Of a DNA stretch of 64,000 nt, positions 37,580 to 45,725 are shown in pieces. The notes beneath the pieces are model-generated. The model was not told where the DNA came from and ran no database searches. It worked only from the letters and a program-made list of their open reading frames with translations. How positions within the stretch are numbered: the first letter of the stretch is position 1; every line of letters starts with the position of its first letter. The position numbers were made by a program, and so were the translations under genes. The stretch covers positions 857,176-921,175 of the forward strand of contig JAJFKT010000026.1 in the NCBI GenBank assembly GCA_021773075.1. Reading direction: 5' to 3'. This DNA is from Woeseiaceae bacterium. GTDB taxonomy: Bacteria; Pseudomonadota; Gammaproteobacteria; Steroidobacterales; Woeseiaceae.

Positions 37580-38925
37580 CACAGGCTGTCTATGTATAGG
37601 GAATCAAGTTGTGCTTGCAGATAGTCTCTGCGCTCAGCGGGATTTATGTGTGCCGACTCAAGGATAATTTGCGCGTACTGTTTTCCGTATTCACGAATGA
37701 GTTTTCGATCATCCAGGCCATCTATCGGCGGCCTTTTGACAATGGAGTCTTGCGTATAGGTTGAAACCACGCCCGGGATGTCCGGCGGCAATGACGTAAA
37801 TGGCTTGCCGTCGCGAACCGCCTGCACACCCTCCTTGACCAGTTTTCGCATCATGCCGACACCACGATCCGTTTCAACCCATGTCTCGCGCTCATGGATT
37901 GCAACCGGTCCCTGCGAAACGATCGCTTCGAAATCGCCGGGTTCACGCTGTTGGCTTTCGCGATCACGGTCTTCGATTTGACCAATGGCATCCATCTTGT
38001 CCTTGCCCACCGCAGACGCATCGCCTTTTCCGTCTGGATCGACAACGTCGTTAAAATATCGCCACCCCATCACGCAGGTATGCGTGTCATCGATGGGACG
38101 GAAAAACCGCGTGGTCGCGACTCGCTGAAACGCCTTCTCATCGTTCGGCTGCTCCCAGAAAGCCCCTGCCTGATTGTAATTCGGCAGGATGGTCTCAGTA
38201 GTCCGCAGCCAGATATTATCGTTCCAACGTCGAACGTTGACGTTCATCATGCCAAGCGGCGTTTTTACCCAATCGATAACGGGCAATACACCCCAGGATT
38301 CGTCAAATTGCGCGCCACTGATCGAGGTGTGCAGAAAACAGCTATGCACCGGGTCTTGAGTATTCTCGGCAATTTGTAGCCAATTGCACGGGTAGTACAG
38401 CGAGTAAGGCACCAATTCGCTATTTTCGTTGTGATAGTCCTGGTAGGTATCGAGTAGTGGAAAATCCGGCAACTGATCGGGCGGCCCCATATAGGTGAAT
38501 ATGATTCCCTTGAATTCCTTTGTCGGATACGCGCCGTGACAGAATTTCTTGTGGTTAGTATTTTTCGGACTGTTGGGTGTTTCAAGAATTGTTCCGTCCG
38601 GCGCAAAGTGCCAGCCGTGATAGCAGCACCGAATTCCGACGTCGGACGCAACCCCGAACTCGAGTGACGCCCCCCGGTGCGAGCAGTGTTTTTCGACCAG
38701 GCCGATAACGCCTTTTGTGGTCCGAAACAGGACCAGTTCCTCGCCCATGATCTTTACCAGCAATGGCAGATCTTTGAGCTCTTCGGTGAGTGCCAGCGGT
38801 TGCCAGGTGCGCCTAAGGTATTCGCCGCCGGGCGTTCCAGGGCCAATCTGAGTGATTTCACTATCTTCGCGCATGTCGTGCTTGCGCAGGTATCCCTCAT
38901 ACGGATTCTTTAGCCAATGTTTCAT
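37579..38925 (-). CDS. Rieske oxygenase alpha subunit, phthalate-dioxygenase type
   Basis: This 448-aa oxygenase component has a Rieske [2Fe-2S] site (CSHRG then CCYHGW, near residues 89 and 109) and a mononuclear iron site (DPVHSCFLH, near 200). The opening EYLRRTWQPLALTEEL and overall length match phthalate 4,5-dioxygenase-like single-component oxygenases. The start is the ATG at 38925 (MKHWLKNPYEG); the open frame further up is not homologous. It is the promoter-proximal gene of the 11-kb leftward operon. No reductase is adjacent, so electrons must come from elsewhere. Hydroxylation or N/O-demethylation of an imported compound is the likely role. Confidence 0.92.
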   Translation of the reverse strand: MKHWLKNPYEGYLRKHDMREDSEITQIGPGTPGGEYLRRTWQPLALTEELKDLPLLVKIMGEELVLFRTTKGVIGLVEKHCSHRGASLEFGVASDVGIRCCYHGWHFAPDGTILETPNSPKNTNHKKFCHGAYPTKEFKGIIFTYMGPPDQLPDFPLLDTYQDYHNENSELVPYSLYYPCNWLQIAENTQDPVHSCFLHTSISGAQFDESWGVLPVIDWVKTPLGMMNVNVRRWNDNIWLRTTETILPNYNQAGAFWEQPNDEKAFQRVATTRFFRPIDDTHTCVMGWRYFNDVVDPDGKGDASAVGKDKMDAIGQIEDRDRESQQREPGDFEAIVSQGPVAIHERETWVETDRGVGMMRKLVKEGVQAVRDGKPFTSLPPDIPGVVSTYTQDSIVKRPPIDGLDDRKLIREYGKQYAQIILESAHINPAERRDYLQAQLDSLYIDSL

Positions 38926-38953
38926 TAGTGGTTCTGCCTTCGGGCCGACAATT

Positions 38954-38963
38954 TTGTATACAT
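38954..38963. promoter_or_regulatory. Predicted FCD-GntR operator 1
   Basis: TTGTATACAT contains the perfect palindrome TGTATACA and fits the TNGT-ACNA pattern known for FadR/FCD-type GntR regulators. It lies in the 96-base divergent region between the Rieske operon and the VOC gene, and a GntR-FCD gene is second in the VOC operon. Confidence 0.6.
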
Positions 38964-38976
38964 CTTGAATACGAAC

Positions 38977-38993
38977 CGTATACAGATCATGAT
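38977..38993. promoter_or_regulatory. Predicted operator 2 with adjoining ATCATGAT
   Basis: CGTATACAG repeats the GTATAC core exactly 22 bases (two helical turns) from operator 1. It is followed directly by the 8-bp palindrome ATCATGAT. Fourteen of these 17 bases recur upstream of the HutC-type gene near 42803, so the compound element is probably meaningful. Confidence 0.5.
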
Positions 38994-39021
38994 GCGAGCG
39001 CAAATCCCCTAAGGAATTCGA

Positions 39022-39996
39022 ATGCCCGCTGCTACCGAAAACCCAATACATCTGGCTCGGCATACATTGCGAATTGCGGATGCGGGCAGAAGTTTGTCGT
39101 TCTACCAAAGCATATTGGGTATGACGCTACTCGCCGAGCGGCGCAAAAATAGCGAGACACACTTTTTCCTCGGGTTTGTCGAGCCGGGTCCTGCGAAAAC
39201 CCGTGGAGAAGTCGAGAAGCGAAAGCTGCAGCAGGATTGTCTGCTCGAGCTTGTACATGCTCCAAAACGGGCAGTAGCCGAGGTTCGAAAACAACCCGAC
39301 AAGAATGAGGGCTATTGGAAAATCTCGATTTCCGTTGCCGACCTTAATGTGGCCCGCGATCGACTGCTTGAAAATGGCGTCGAAGTCGATTCGCCGAGGC
39401 AAGTCGGGGATATCGCCTATCTTTGCCATTTCAACGATCCGGATAATTACTGCATAGAGCTAATTCAGCACGATTTCCTGCAAAACCACCAAGCTGAACC
39501 TGTCGACCCGAACTTCAAATTGGGAACGCGTCCGAGTTTTTTGCTTGTTACCTATCGCGTAAGAGACGCTAAAGCGAGCCTGGCCTTTTATACCGAACTA
39601 ATGGGCATGCGCTTATTGTCTAGGCAAACGGTCGAGGCGAGAGGTTTTACACTGTACTTCTTGGCGTATGCCGCGGATGAGCTGCCCGATCCGGATGTTG
39701 AACACGTGGGCAATCGAGAATGGCTATGGCAGAGGCCTTTTGCCATGGTGGAATTCCAACATGTGTGGGGTACGGAAGGTGATGCCGATTTCGCGTATCG
39801 CGTTGATCCAGCATCGGGATTTGAGGGGATCAGCGTTGTGGCACGCGACATGAACGAGCTGCGGCAAAAACTGGAAGGTGACGGTCACAAGGTCGAAGTC
39901 TGTGACGACGACCTGTTAATGCAGACATCGACGGCTATTGTTAAAGATCCAGACGGCTATCCGATCAGACTGATCGACAATGGGGCGGCAAACTAG
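39022..39996 (+). CDS. Tandem VOC (glyoxalase/dioxygenase superfamily) protein
   Basis: This 324-aa protein has two VOC domains, about 8-155 and 170-320. The first keeps metal-ligand-like residues (ARHTLRIAD with His, LLELVHA and CIELIQ with Glu). The second resembles glyoxalase I in layout (FTLYFLAYA, MVEFQHVWG, DPDGYPIRLID), but the first His and last Glu of the site are replaced by Thr and Arg, so it is probably structural. The ATG at 39022 has AAGGAA upstream. It is divergent from the Rieske operon and leads an operon with GntR, aminotransferase and aspartate-dehydrogenase-like genes. Lyase, isomerase or ring-cleaving activity are all possible. Confidence 0.87.
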   Translation: MPAATENPIHLARHTLRIADAGRSLSFYQSILGMTLLAERRKNSETHFFLGFVEPGPAKTRGEVEKRKLQQDCLLELVHAPKRAVAEVRKQPDKNEGYWKISISVADLNVARDRLLENGVEVDSPRQVGDIAYLCHFNDPDNYCIELIQHDFLQNHQAEPVDPNFKLGTRPSFLLVTYRVRDAKASLAFYTELMGMRLLSRQTVEARGFTLYFLAYAADELPDPDVEHVGNREWLWQRPFAMVEFQHVWGTEGDADFAYRVDPASGFEGISVVARDMNELRQKLEGDGHKVEVCDDDLLMQTSTAIVKDPDGYPIRLIDNGAAN

Positions 39997-39997
39997 G

Positions 39998-40723
39998 ATG
40001 GCAAAAGTCGGTTCCAAGAAAGTGCTGGGCGAGGATATCTACCATGCGATTAAGGAAGATATTCTAAGCGCTGATCTGGTGCCCGGAAGCGTGTTGGACG
40101 AGGTAAATTTGATGTCGCGTTTCGGAGTGAGTCGGACTCCGGTGCGGGAGGCTATCCGGCGCTTGATTTCTAACGACCTTGTGGGCATGGAACCGCATCG
40201 CAGCGCCTATGTGAAGCCACTTACGTTCGAGGAAATTAGCGAGTTCTTCGAGGCTTATCAGCTCACGCAAAGATTGGTTTTCATATTGAGCGCCGACAGG
40301 ATCGCCAGGGAACAGGTGGATACGATCTCATCGGTGGAGAAAAAAATTGCGGCGGCTTGTGTGCGGCAGGACATCAAGGCGATCAGGAAATTAAACGACA
40401 GGTTCTATGGAATAGTTGCAACGGGGTGTTCTAACAAATTTCTGCAGGAGCTCTATATCAAACTTAGAGAATTCAGCTCTCGTCTCTCTGCGATGATTCA
40501 CAAGTCGTTAATTGGCGATGATTGGGCGACGCATGCAGAAACGCTGCAGCGAGACCATGAAGAAATTATCGAAGCCTTGTATCGAAAAGATTGCGATGCC
40601 ATTGGAGGTATTTCTGATCAGGACGTCGCACTTTTCAAACAAAAGGTGTACCGAGCGCTGGAAAGACCAATCCCGAAAGGAGCCCGAAGTAATCTGTCGG
40701 GCATAATCCGAACATCAACCTGA
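39998..40723 (+). CDS. GntR-family regulator, FadR/FCD subgroup
   Basis: This 241-aa regulator has an N-terminal GntR winged HTH (LVPGSVLDEVNLMSRFGVSRTPVREAIRRLISNDLV, about 24-60) and a helical FCD C-terminal domain that normally binds a carboxylate via a metal. The start at ATG 39998 is one base after the VOC stop; the alternative frame start lies inside VOC. The divergent promoter region just upstream of VOC holds two GTATAC palindromes that suit this class, so it is the probable regulator of unit A, responding to a pathway acid. Confidence 0.9.
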   Translation: MAKVGSKKVLGEDIYHAIKEDILSADLVPGSVLDEVNLMSRFGVSRTPVREAIRRLISNDLVGMEPHRSAYVKPLTFEEISEFFEAYQLTQRLVFILSADRIAREQVDTISSVEKKIAAACVRQDIKAIRKLNDRFYGIVATGCSNKFLQELYIKLREFSSRLSAMIHKSLIGDDWATHAETLQRDHEEIIEALYRKDCDAIGGISDQDVALFKQKVYRALERPIPKGARSNLSGIIRTST

Positions 40724-40739
40724 GAAGACGTGATTCTTT

Positions 40740-41987
40740 ATGAGTAAATTGGATGACAAGTTTGCAAGGCTGGGCGTTGACAGCGCGCCTGGGCAGGAGG
40801 TGCGCCAGGAGATCGAGGCACCGGATTTTCATGGGCCACAGCTGGACGGAACACCTGTCGACTTTTCGCATGGTGATGTCAACGCATTTCCACCGATTCC
40901 TGGATCATTGCAGACCTTTGCAGAGGGCTTCGAAGAGGGCGCCGAACAGGCGTATACCGAGTATCGTGGCCGTCAGACTTTACGCGAGTCGCTGGCACAA
41001 AAGTTGAGCGAGTTTACGAGTGCTCCGATCGATGCAGAGCGCGAGCTCATTTTAACACCGGGAACACAAGGTGCTTTGTTCCTCGCCATGGGGGCGAGTA
41101 TTAGCAGCGGTGACGCAGTTGCCATTGTCGAGCCGGATTACTTCGCTAATCGGAAGTTGGTCGAGTTTTTCGAGGGCGAGCTTGTGCCCGTACAAATGAA
41201 TTATCTCGATACCCGTGATGGTAGCGGACTGGATCTCACTCAACTTGAGGAGTCATTTCAGAGCGGTGTAAAGTTATTCGTCTTCTCCAATCCGAATAAT
41301 CCAACCGGAGTGATCTACTCACACAAAGAAGTGGCAGCGATCGCGAATCTCGCTCAACAATACGGAGTAACAGTTATTGCTGATCAGTTGTATTCACGGC
41401 AGATTTTTGACGGGCGTGACTATACTCACTTGCGAGGCCTTGGTCTGGCCAGTCCGGACAACGTGATTACGATTATTGGTCCGTCAAAGACAGAGTCGCT
41501 CAGCGGCTTTCGCTTGGGCGTTGCCATCGGGCCGTCAAGAATCGTTGATCGTATGGAGAAGCTACAGGCGATCGTGTCTTTACGTGCGGCCGGTTACTGT
41601 CAAGCCGCTCTTCACAATTGGTTCTCGGAACCGGGAGACTGGATGGCGACTCGTATCGCACAACATCAAGCCATTCGCGATGATATTTATGCGCTACTCG
41701 ATGCCGCCGAAGGCTTTGTGGCGAGATTGCCAGAGGGCGGAAGCTATTTCTTTCCGACGATCCCACCCATCGGTCTGGATATCGTCGATTTTAGCAAGGC
41801 GCTGCGATTGCAAGCGGCGGTTGGCGTGACGCCAGGCACCGAGTTTGGTCCGCAGTTCACAAGCAGTTTTCGCGTCAATTTTTCGCAGGATCATGAGGCA
41901 GCGGTGGCTGCCATGCAGCGCACTGTAGAACTGGTTGAACGCTATCGCCTGCCGTCGGGTAAGGCTGCAAAACTGGGATCGCGATAA
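40740..41987 (+). CDS. Class I/II PLP-dependent aminotransferase
   Basis: This 415-aa aminotransferase has the fold-type I blocks VFSNPNNPTGVIYS (cofactor/substrate Asn), IADQLYSRQIF, and IIGPSKTESLSGFRLG with the PLP Lys. A C-terminal small domain ends with FRVNFSQD, containing the carboxylate-binding Arg. It would transfer the amino group from an amine or amino acid released by the pathway. GAGAAG precedes the ATG. It is 16 bases after GntR and two bases before the aspartate-dehydrogenase-like gene. Confidence 0.92.
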   Translation: MSKLDDKFARLGVDSAPGQEVRQEIEAPDFHGPQLDGTPVDFSHGDVNAFPPIPGSLQTFAEGFEEGAEQAYTEYRGRQTLRESLAQKLSEFTSAPIDAERELILTPGTQGALFLAMGASISSGDAVAIVEPDYFANRKLVEFFEGELVPVQMNYLDTRDGSGLDLTQLEESFQSGVKLFVFSNPNNPTGVIYSHKEVAAIANLAQQYGVTVIADQLYSRQIFDGRDYTHLRGLGLASPDNVITIIGPSKTESLSGFRLGVAIGPSRIVDRMEKLQAIVSLRAAGYCQAALHNWFSEPGDWMATRIAQHQAIRDDIYALLDAAEGFVARLPEGGSYFFPTIPPIGLDIVDFSKALRLQAAVGVTPGTEFGPQFTSSFRVNFSQDHEAAVAAMQRTVELVERYRLPSGKAAKLGSR

Positions 41988-41989
41988 CA

Positions 41990-42748
41990 ATGGCAAGTAA
42001 ATCGGTTGGCTTTCTCGGATGCGGCAAGATTGGTAAGGCATTGTTGGCGCATTTGACTTCGCGAGGCGACCACACTATCGGATTCATACAGGACCCGAAT
42101 TTCGTCAACGACTGTGACGCTGCTTGTCCAATCGTTGCGGAGTTCGACGAGTCCGTCTGTCGCGCTGATCTTGTTGTGGAATGTGCATCGGGGGAGGTAC
42201 TGAAGTCGAATTATGCACACTACCTTCGCTTCGCCGATATGGTGGTGTTTTCAATGTCTGCATTCAGCGATACCGATTTTGCAGAGAAGACATTCGAAGT
42301 TTGCCGGGCTAACAACACGCGTATTTATTTTCCGCATGGCGCGATTCTTGGTCTTGACGGAATTTTTGATGCGAGGGAGGTTCTCTCCAGCGCAGAAATT
42401 GAAACTGTCAAGAGTCCGAAGACGCTGGGCCGGGATGACAGGGAGCGCAGGGTGGTTTACGCGGGTGATACGAGAGGCGCTGTTGAAATGTTTCCGCGCA
42501 ACGCAAATGTTCACGCCGCGATCGCACTTGCCGGGATTGGATTCGACAAGACCCGCTCAACAATTATTTCTGACCCGGACACAGACACGAACTCCCATGC
42601 AATTTCGGTGAGCGGAGATGGGATTGAGTTCAAATTGGATATCCGGTCTCGGGCGACCTCCGGTGTCTCGGGACAATATACGCCGCTGTCTGCATGCGGC
42701 AGCCTTGATCGAATTCTGGGCGGTGACGCGAAGCACCAATTCGTCTAG
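41990..42748 (+). CDS. L-aspartate dehydrogenase-like oxidoreductase (DUF108)
   Basis: This 252-aa protein has the aspartate dehydrogenase architecture: an N-terminal Rossmann motif (VGFLGCGKIGKALLAHL), the middle ADLVVECASG segment and a C-terminal DUF108 domain (PHGAILGLDGI, FPRNANVHAAIALAGIG). Known relatives interconvert aspartate and oxaloacetate with NAD(P) and ammonia. Paired with the aminotransferase it could recycle the amino acceptor or donor and release ammonia. It is the last gene of the VOC operon. Confidence 0.88.
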   Translation: MASKSVGFLGCGKIGKALLAHLTSRGDHTIGFIQDPNFVNDCDAACPIVAEFDESVCRADLVVECASGEVLKSNYAHYLRFADMVVFSMSAFSDTDFAEKTFEVCRANNTRIYFPHGAILGLDGIFDAREVLSSAEIETVKSPKTLGRDDRERRVVYAGDTRGAVEMFPRNANVHAAIALAGIGFDKTRSTIISDPDTDTNSHAISVSGDGIEFKLDIRSRATSGVSGQYTPLSACGSLDRILGGDAKHQFV

Positions 42749-42798
42749 TTAATCGATTCTGTTGCCGCCGATGCAGATTCTCGCCTTGGCAATTACGA

Positions 42799-42821
42799 CT
42801 TGTATATACATATCATGATAT
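42799..42821. promoter_or_regulatory. Predicted HutC-type operator with second palindrome
   Basis: TGTATATACA (42801-42810) is a perfect palindrome matching the GT-N-TA-N-AC pattern known for HutC-type GntR proteins. It merges with ATATCATGATAT (42810-42821), itself a perfect 12-bp palindrome. Both lie about 50-70 bases before the HutC-type gene, so autoregulation is likely. Confidence 0.65.
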
Positions 42822-42869
42822 TCTGACCTGCGCCTCGTTCGCGAGTTAGCACAGTAATTGGAATAATCA

Positions 42870-43592
42870 ATGGCGACAGCGACACAATCGAGCAGCCCGT
42901 TGTATGAACAAGTGAAGCTTCATGTGTTGAAGCTCATCGAAACTGAGACGTGGACCGATGGGCGGCGACTTCCATCAGAAAGTGAGCTTGTCAAAACCTG
43001 CAAAGCATCCCGCATGACCGTCAACCGCGCGCTTCGCGAACTTGCCGCTGAAGGCTATGTCGAGCGCGTCGCGGGTGTCGGGACTTTCGTTGCTGAGGTC
43101 AAAGTCGGTTCACACCCCCTCGATATTAGAAACATTGCCGAGGAAATCAGTGCTCGGGGCCATACACATAGTTGCCAGGTTATTGCCCTAACAGAGGTTC
43201 GAGCAAAACCCGAAGTCGCGATTCAATTTTCTGTAATGATGGGTTCACGCTTATTTCATTCGCAGATCCTGCATTTCGAAAGTGGAATGCCGATTCAGTT
43301 TGAAGATCGCTATGTGCTGCCCGAATTCGCACCCGATTATGCAAGCGCTGACTTCCGTCAAATAACCACCAACGAATACTTGCTCAAAATCAGCTCGCAC
43401 ATCGAGCAGTCCGAGCAAAAACTCACATCTGAAATCCCGCGCGCCGACATAGCCAAAACCCTGCAGGTAGATGACATTGAACATTGTTTGGTTTTGACTC
43501 GCCGAACCTGGGTCGGCGGTCGCGTCGTAACGTATTCACACCTGTATCATCCAGCATCCCGATTTCAATTTGAGAGTACCTACACGCCGTAG
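42870..43592 (+). CDS. GntR-family regulator, HutC/UTRA subgroup
   Basis: This 240-aa regulator has the GntR HTH (RRLPSESELVKTCKASRMTVNRALRELAAEGYVERVAGVGTFVAE, about 30-75) followed by a UTRA ligand domain (residues about 90-235; FESGMPIQFEDRYVLPEFAPDY). UTRA proteins sense small metabolites such as urocanate, amino sugars or phosphonates. It is the first gene of unit B. Sites matching its class occur before itself, the MFS gene and the TonB gene, making it the candidate master regulator. Despite the HutC-like layout no hut catabolic genes are nearby. Confidence 0.92.
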   Translation: MATATQSSSPLYEQVKLHVLKLIETETWTDGRRLPSESELVKTCKASRMTVNRALRELAAEGYVERVAGVGTFVAEVKVGSHPLDIRNIAEEISARGHTHSCQVIALTEVRAKPEVAIQFSVMMGSRLFHSQILHFESGMPIQFEDRYVLPEFAPDYASADFRQITTNEYLLKISSHIEQSEQKLTSEIPRADIAKTLQVDDIEHCLVLTRRTWVGGRVVTYSHLYHPASRFQFESTYTP

Positions 43593-43646
43593 AGATCGGG
43601 CTCAACAGCGGTTCACGACAATTCGATTATCATGAAGAGGCACATT

Positions 43647-44219
43647 ATGGGCGCATGGATTGAAATGATTCCCGAGGCAGAGGCAACCGGCATACTGCGT
43701 GAAATGTATGACCAGGCACAAACTCCTCATGGCACGGTCGACAACGTCATGAAGGCGCACTCACTACGCCCACACACCATGCAAGGGCATATCGCATTAT
43801 ATAAAAGCGTCTTGCATCATCCTGACATTTCGATGCCACTGTGGTTTCTGGAAGTTATTGCCTCGTATACGAGTATCAAGAACAATTGCGAGTACAGCCT
43901 GACGCATCACTTCATGAACGCGCGACGTCTAATGAATGACGACGCACGTGCTGATGACGTTTACGCTGCGCTACAAAGTGGTGAACCGCAACGAATGTTT
44001 TCTGGCAAAGAACTTGCGCTGCTCGAGTACGCGGCAAAACTTACGGTGCAAGTTGGCAGCATGGAAAAAGCCGACATAGACGCGCTTCATAAGGCAAATT
44101 GTAATGACGGTGAGATACTGGAGGTTAACCAGGTCGTCGCGTATTTCAATTATTCGAATCGGCTACTGAATGGCTTGGGCGTGACAACACAAGGTGACGC
44201 AGTCGGCTACTACAAGTAG
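43647..44219 (+). CDS. CMD/AhpD-like (peroxidase-related) protein
   Basis: This 190-aa helical protein is related to the carboxymuconolactone decarboxylase/AhpD superfamily, peroxidase-related branch. The usual CxxC...HH motif reads CEYSLTHHF near residue 80, so the second redox Cys is a Ser and disulfide chemistry is unlikely; the two His remain. The ATG at 43647 is chosen because GAAGAGG lies seven bases upstream; an ATG at 43632 overlaps that ribosome site. It is 54 bases after the HutC-type gene and ends one base from the convergent M29-like gene. Confidence 0.83.
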   Translation: MGAWIEMIPEAEATGILREMYDQAQTPHGTVDNVMKAHSLRPHTMQGHIALYKSVLHHPDISMPLWFLEVIASYTSIKNNCEYSLTHHFMNARRLMNDDARADDVYAALQSGEPQRMFSGKELALLEYAAKLTVQVGSMEKADIDALHKANCNDGEILEVNQVVAYFNYSNRLLNGLGVTTQGDAVGYYK

Positions 44220-44220
44220 C

Positions 44221-45333
44221 TTACGCCTGGCCGGCTGCCAGATAATCACCGAGACCGTATTCCATCATTGGCTGCTCGAAAAGCGCACGCATTCCGGGAT
44301 ACTCGTCAAACAGTGCTTGCACTTCCGGCAATTCCGAAAACTTCAGGCTGCCATCGCGCCACAATTCCTCCCCGTCAACAGCAATACTCGGGTCGAATAC
44401 GGACACACAGATTTCGCCCGGCGCGTAGTTACCGCAGGTGTGCAAATGAAGATATCGTGGGTTGCCGAATGCGGAACCGCCCCAGCGCGCCAGATCATCG
44501 ACAGCTAAACCATGATAGCCATTCTGCGGGTGGATGCCGGCATGCCACGAATGTATGACGTCGCGGTCAATCGAGTATTTTTCAGCGACGGCGTCATAGT
44601 GAGCACGGATTTTGGTCACCTCGCGCTCATCACCTTCGAATTTGGTCAATCGACCGTGCTCGACTTGCGCCATTACCACGCCATCAATCTTTGTGCAGTT
44701 TGGTTGGTACAAGCGTGAACCGGTTGGGCAAAGCCACTTCGACATTGCGATCTTGCCGGAAAAAGTATTTGCTGGAATCGGCCGAAAAACCGTCATTGGA
44801 AAACGTCGAACGCTAACATCACCAGCATCATCGTCACCCGGGTCGGGCGGCGACGTACCAACGAGCTGTGTTCCTGATGCACAGGTAATTGTAATTTTCT
44901 TATTGCCAAATAACGCCTTATTGACCAAGGCCTTGAACTGCAGGAAAAAATGGTGGTTCGCACTGCAATAGGGCGTACCGAATGTGTTTTCATCCAGGGC
45001 ATAGCACATCGTTTTTGTGCCCTTACCGCCAAGCTCTGTGAACCTCACCTGATCACCAATCCGAGCGAGAAACAAAGTGTGATCAGCTGCCTCCATAGCG
45101 TGGGTGATACTCGTCGGGAATGACTTCGCTTCTTCAACGACCGGCGCCGCTACAATGGTCACGTCCAATAAACGTTCGCGCGCGCGCGCAGCAATAATCC
45201 TGTCCAGCTTCTCTGAATAATAGCCGTCCTTGCCTTGTTCGCTGACGATCGTCAATAAATCGCCCGGTTTTGCTTCCATGCAATTGTCGAGCAGGTTGTC
45301 GATGCCTTCCTGAATGGGTGAAGGCGTGTTCAT
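44221..45333 (-). CDS. M29 aminopeptidase/dihydroxypyridine dioxygenase-like protein
   Basis: This 370-aa protein resembles the M29 thermophilic-aminopeptidase fold that also includes the iron enzyme 2,5-dihydroxypyridine 5,6-dioxygenase (NicX). The N-terminal GDLLTIVSEQG region and the C-terminal DVIHSWHAGIHPQNGYHG and YLHLHTCGN segments supply several His that could bind metal. I cannot place the ligands with certainty, so either peptidase-like or ring-cleaving dioxygenase activity is possible. Its ATG overlaps the CMD stop (ATGA), and it shares an operon with a Rieske oxygenase, which favours catabolism of a small ring compound. Confidence 0.7.
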   Translation of the reverse strand: MNTPSPIQEGIDNLLDNCMEAKPGDLLTIVSEQGKDGYYSEKLDRIIAARARERLLDVTIVAAPVVEEAKSFPTSITHAMEAADHTLFLARIGDQVRFTELGGKGTKTMCYALDENTFGTPYCSANHHFFLQFKALVNKALFGNKKITITCASGTQLVGTSPPDPGDDDAGDVSVRRFPMTVFRPIPANTFSGKIAMSKWLCPTGSRLYQPNCTKIDGVVMAQVEHGRLTKFEGDEREVTKIRAHYDAVAEKYSIDRDVIHSWHAGIHPQNGYHGLAVDDLARWGGSAFGNPRYLHLHTCGNYAPGEICVSVFDPSIAVDGEELWRDGSLKFSELPEVQALFDEYPGMRALFEQPMMEYGLGDYLAAGQA

Positions 45334-45668
45334 TGAGCGGAAAACTGATCGAATGCCTGCAATGCCTTCGAACCGTAGTTGATTGCCGGGCCACCGCCCA
45401 TGTAGGCAACCATCGCGAGCACGTCGGTCACTTCCTCACGGTTCGCTTCCAGTCGAACCAAATTTCGTGCGTGATAGCCGATGCAGTGATCGCAGCGAGT
45501 ACTAATCGCAACGCCTAGCGCAACCAATTCCTTGGTTTTTAGGTCGATACCGTTACCGCTTTTTGCGGCGGCACCCATCTTGCCGAACGCCTGCATGGTT
45601 TCCGGAAGCGCCTTCGTGTAAGCCGCAAGATCTTTGTCGGCATCTTTGATGAATTTTATCCAATCCAT
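45330..45668 (-). CDS. CMD family (AhpD-like) protein
   Basis: This 112-aa protein is a short carboxymuconolactone decarboxylase-family member with an intact redox motif, CDHCIGYHAR (CxxC plus His), near residue 60. Such proteins act as small disulfide reductants or in lactone chemistry. GAGAGG precedes the ATG. It sits between the VanA-type Rieske gene and the M29-like gene in a leftward operon, and complements the CMD-like protein at 43647, which lacks the second Cys. Confidence 0.9.
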   Translation of the reverse strand: MDWIKFIKDADKDLAAYTKALPETMQAFGKMGAAAKSGNGIDLKTKELVALGVAISTRCDHCIGYHARNLVRLEANREEVTDVLAMVAYMGGGPAINYGSKALQAFDQFSAQ

Positions 45669-45725
45669 ACTTTTTTCCTCTCTATGAACTCTTTAGTCGG
45701 TGGGAATCATGCAGCCAGTGAAAAG

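Noticed and set aside
42870..43592. Calling the UTRA regulator HutC itself
   Set aside because: Layout and operator class agree with the HutC subgroup, but its neighbours are not histidine genes, so only the subgroup is supported.
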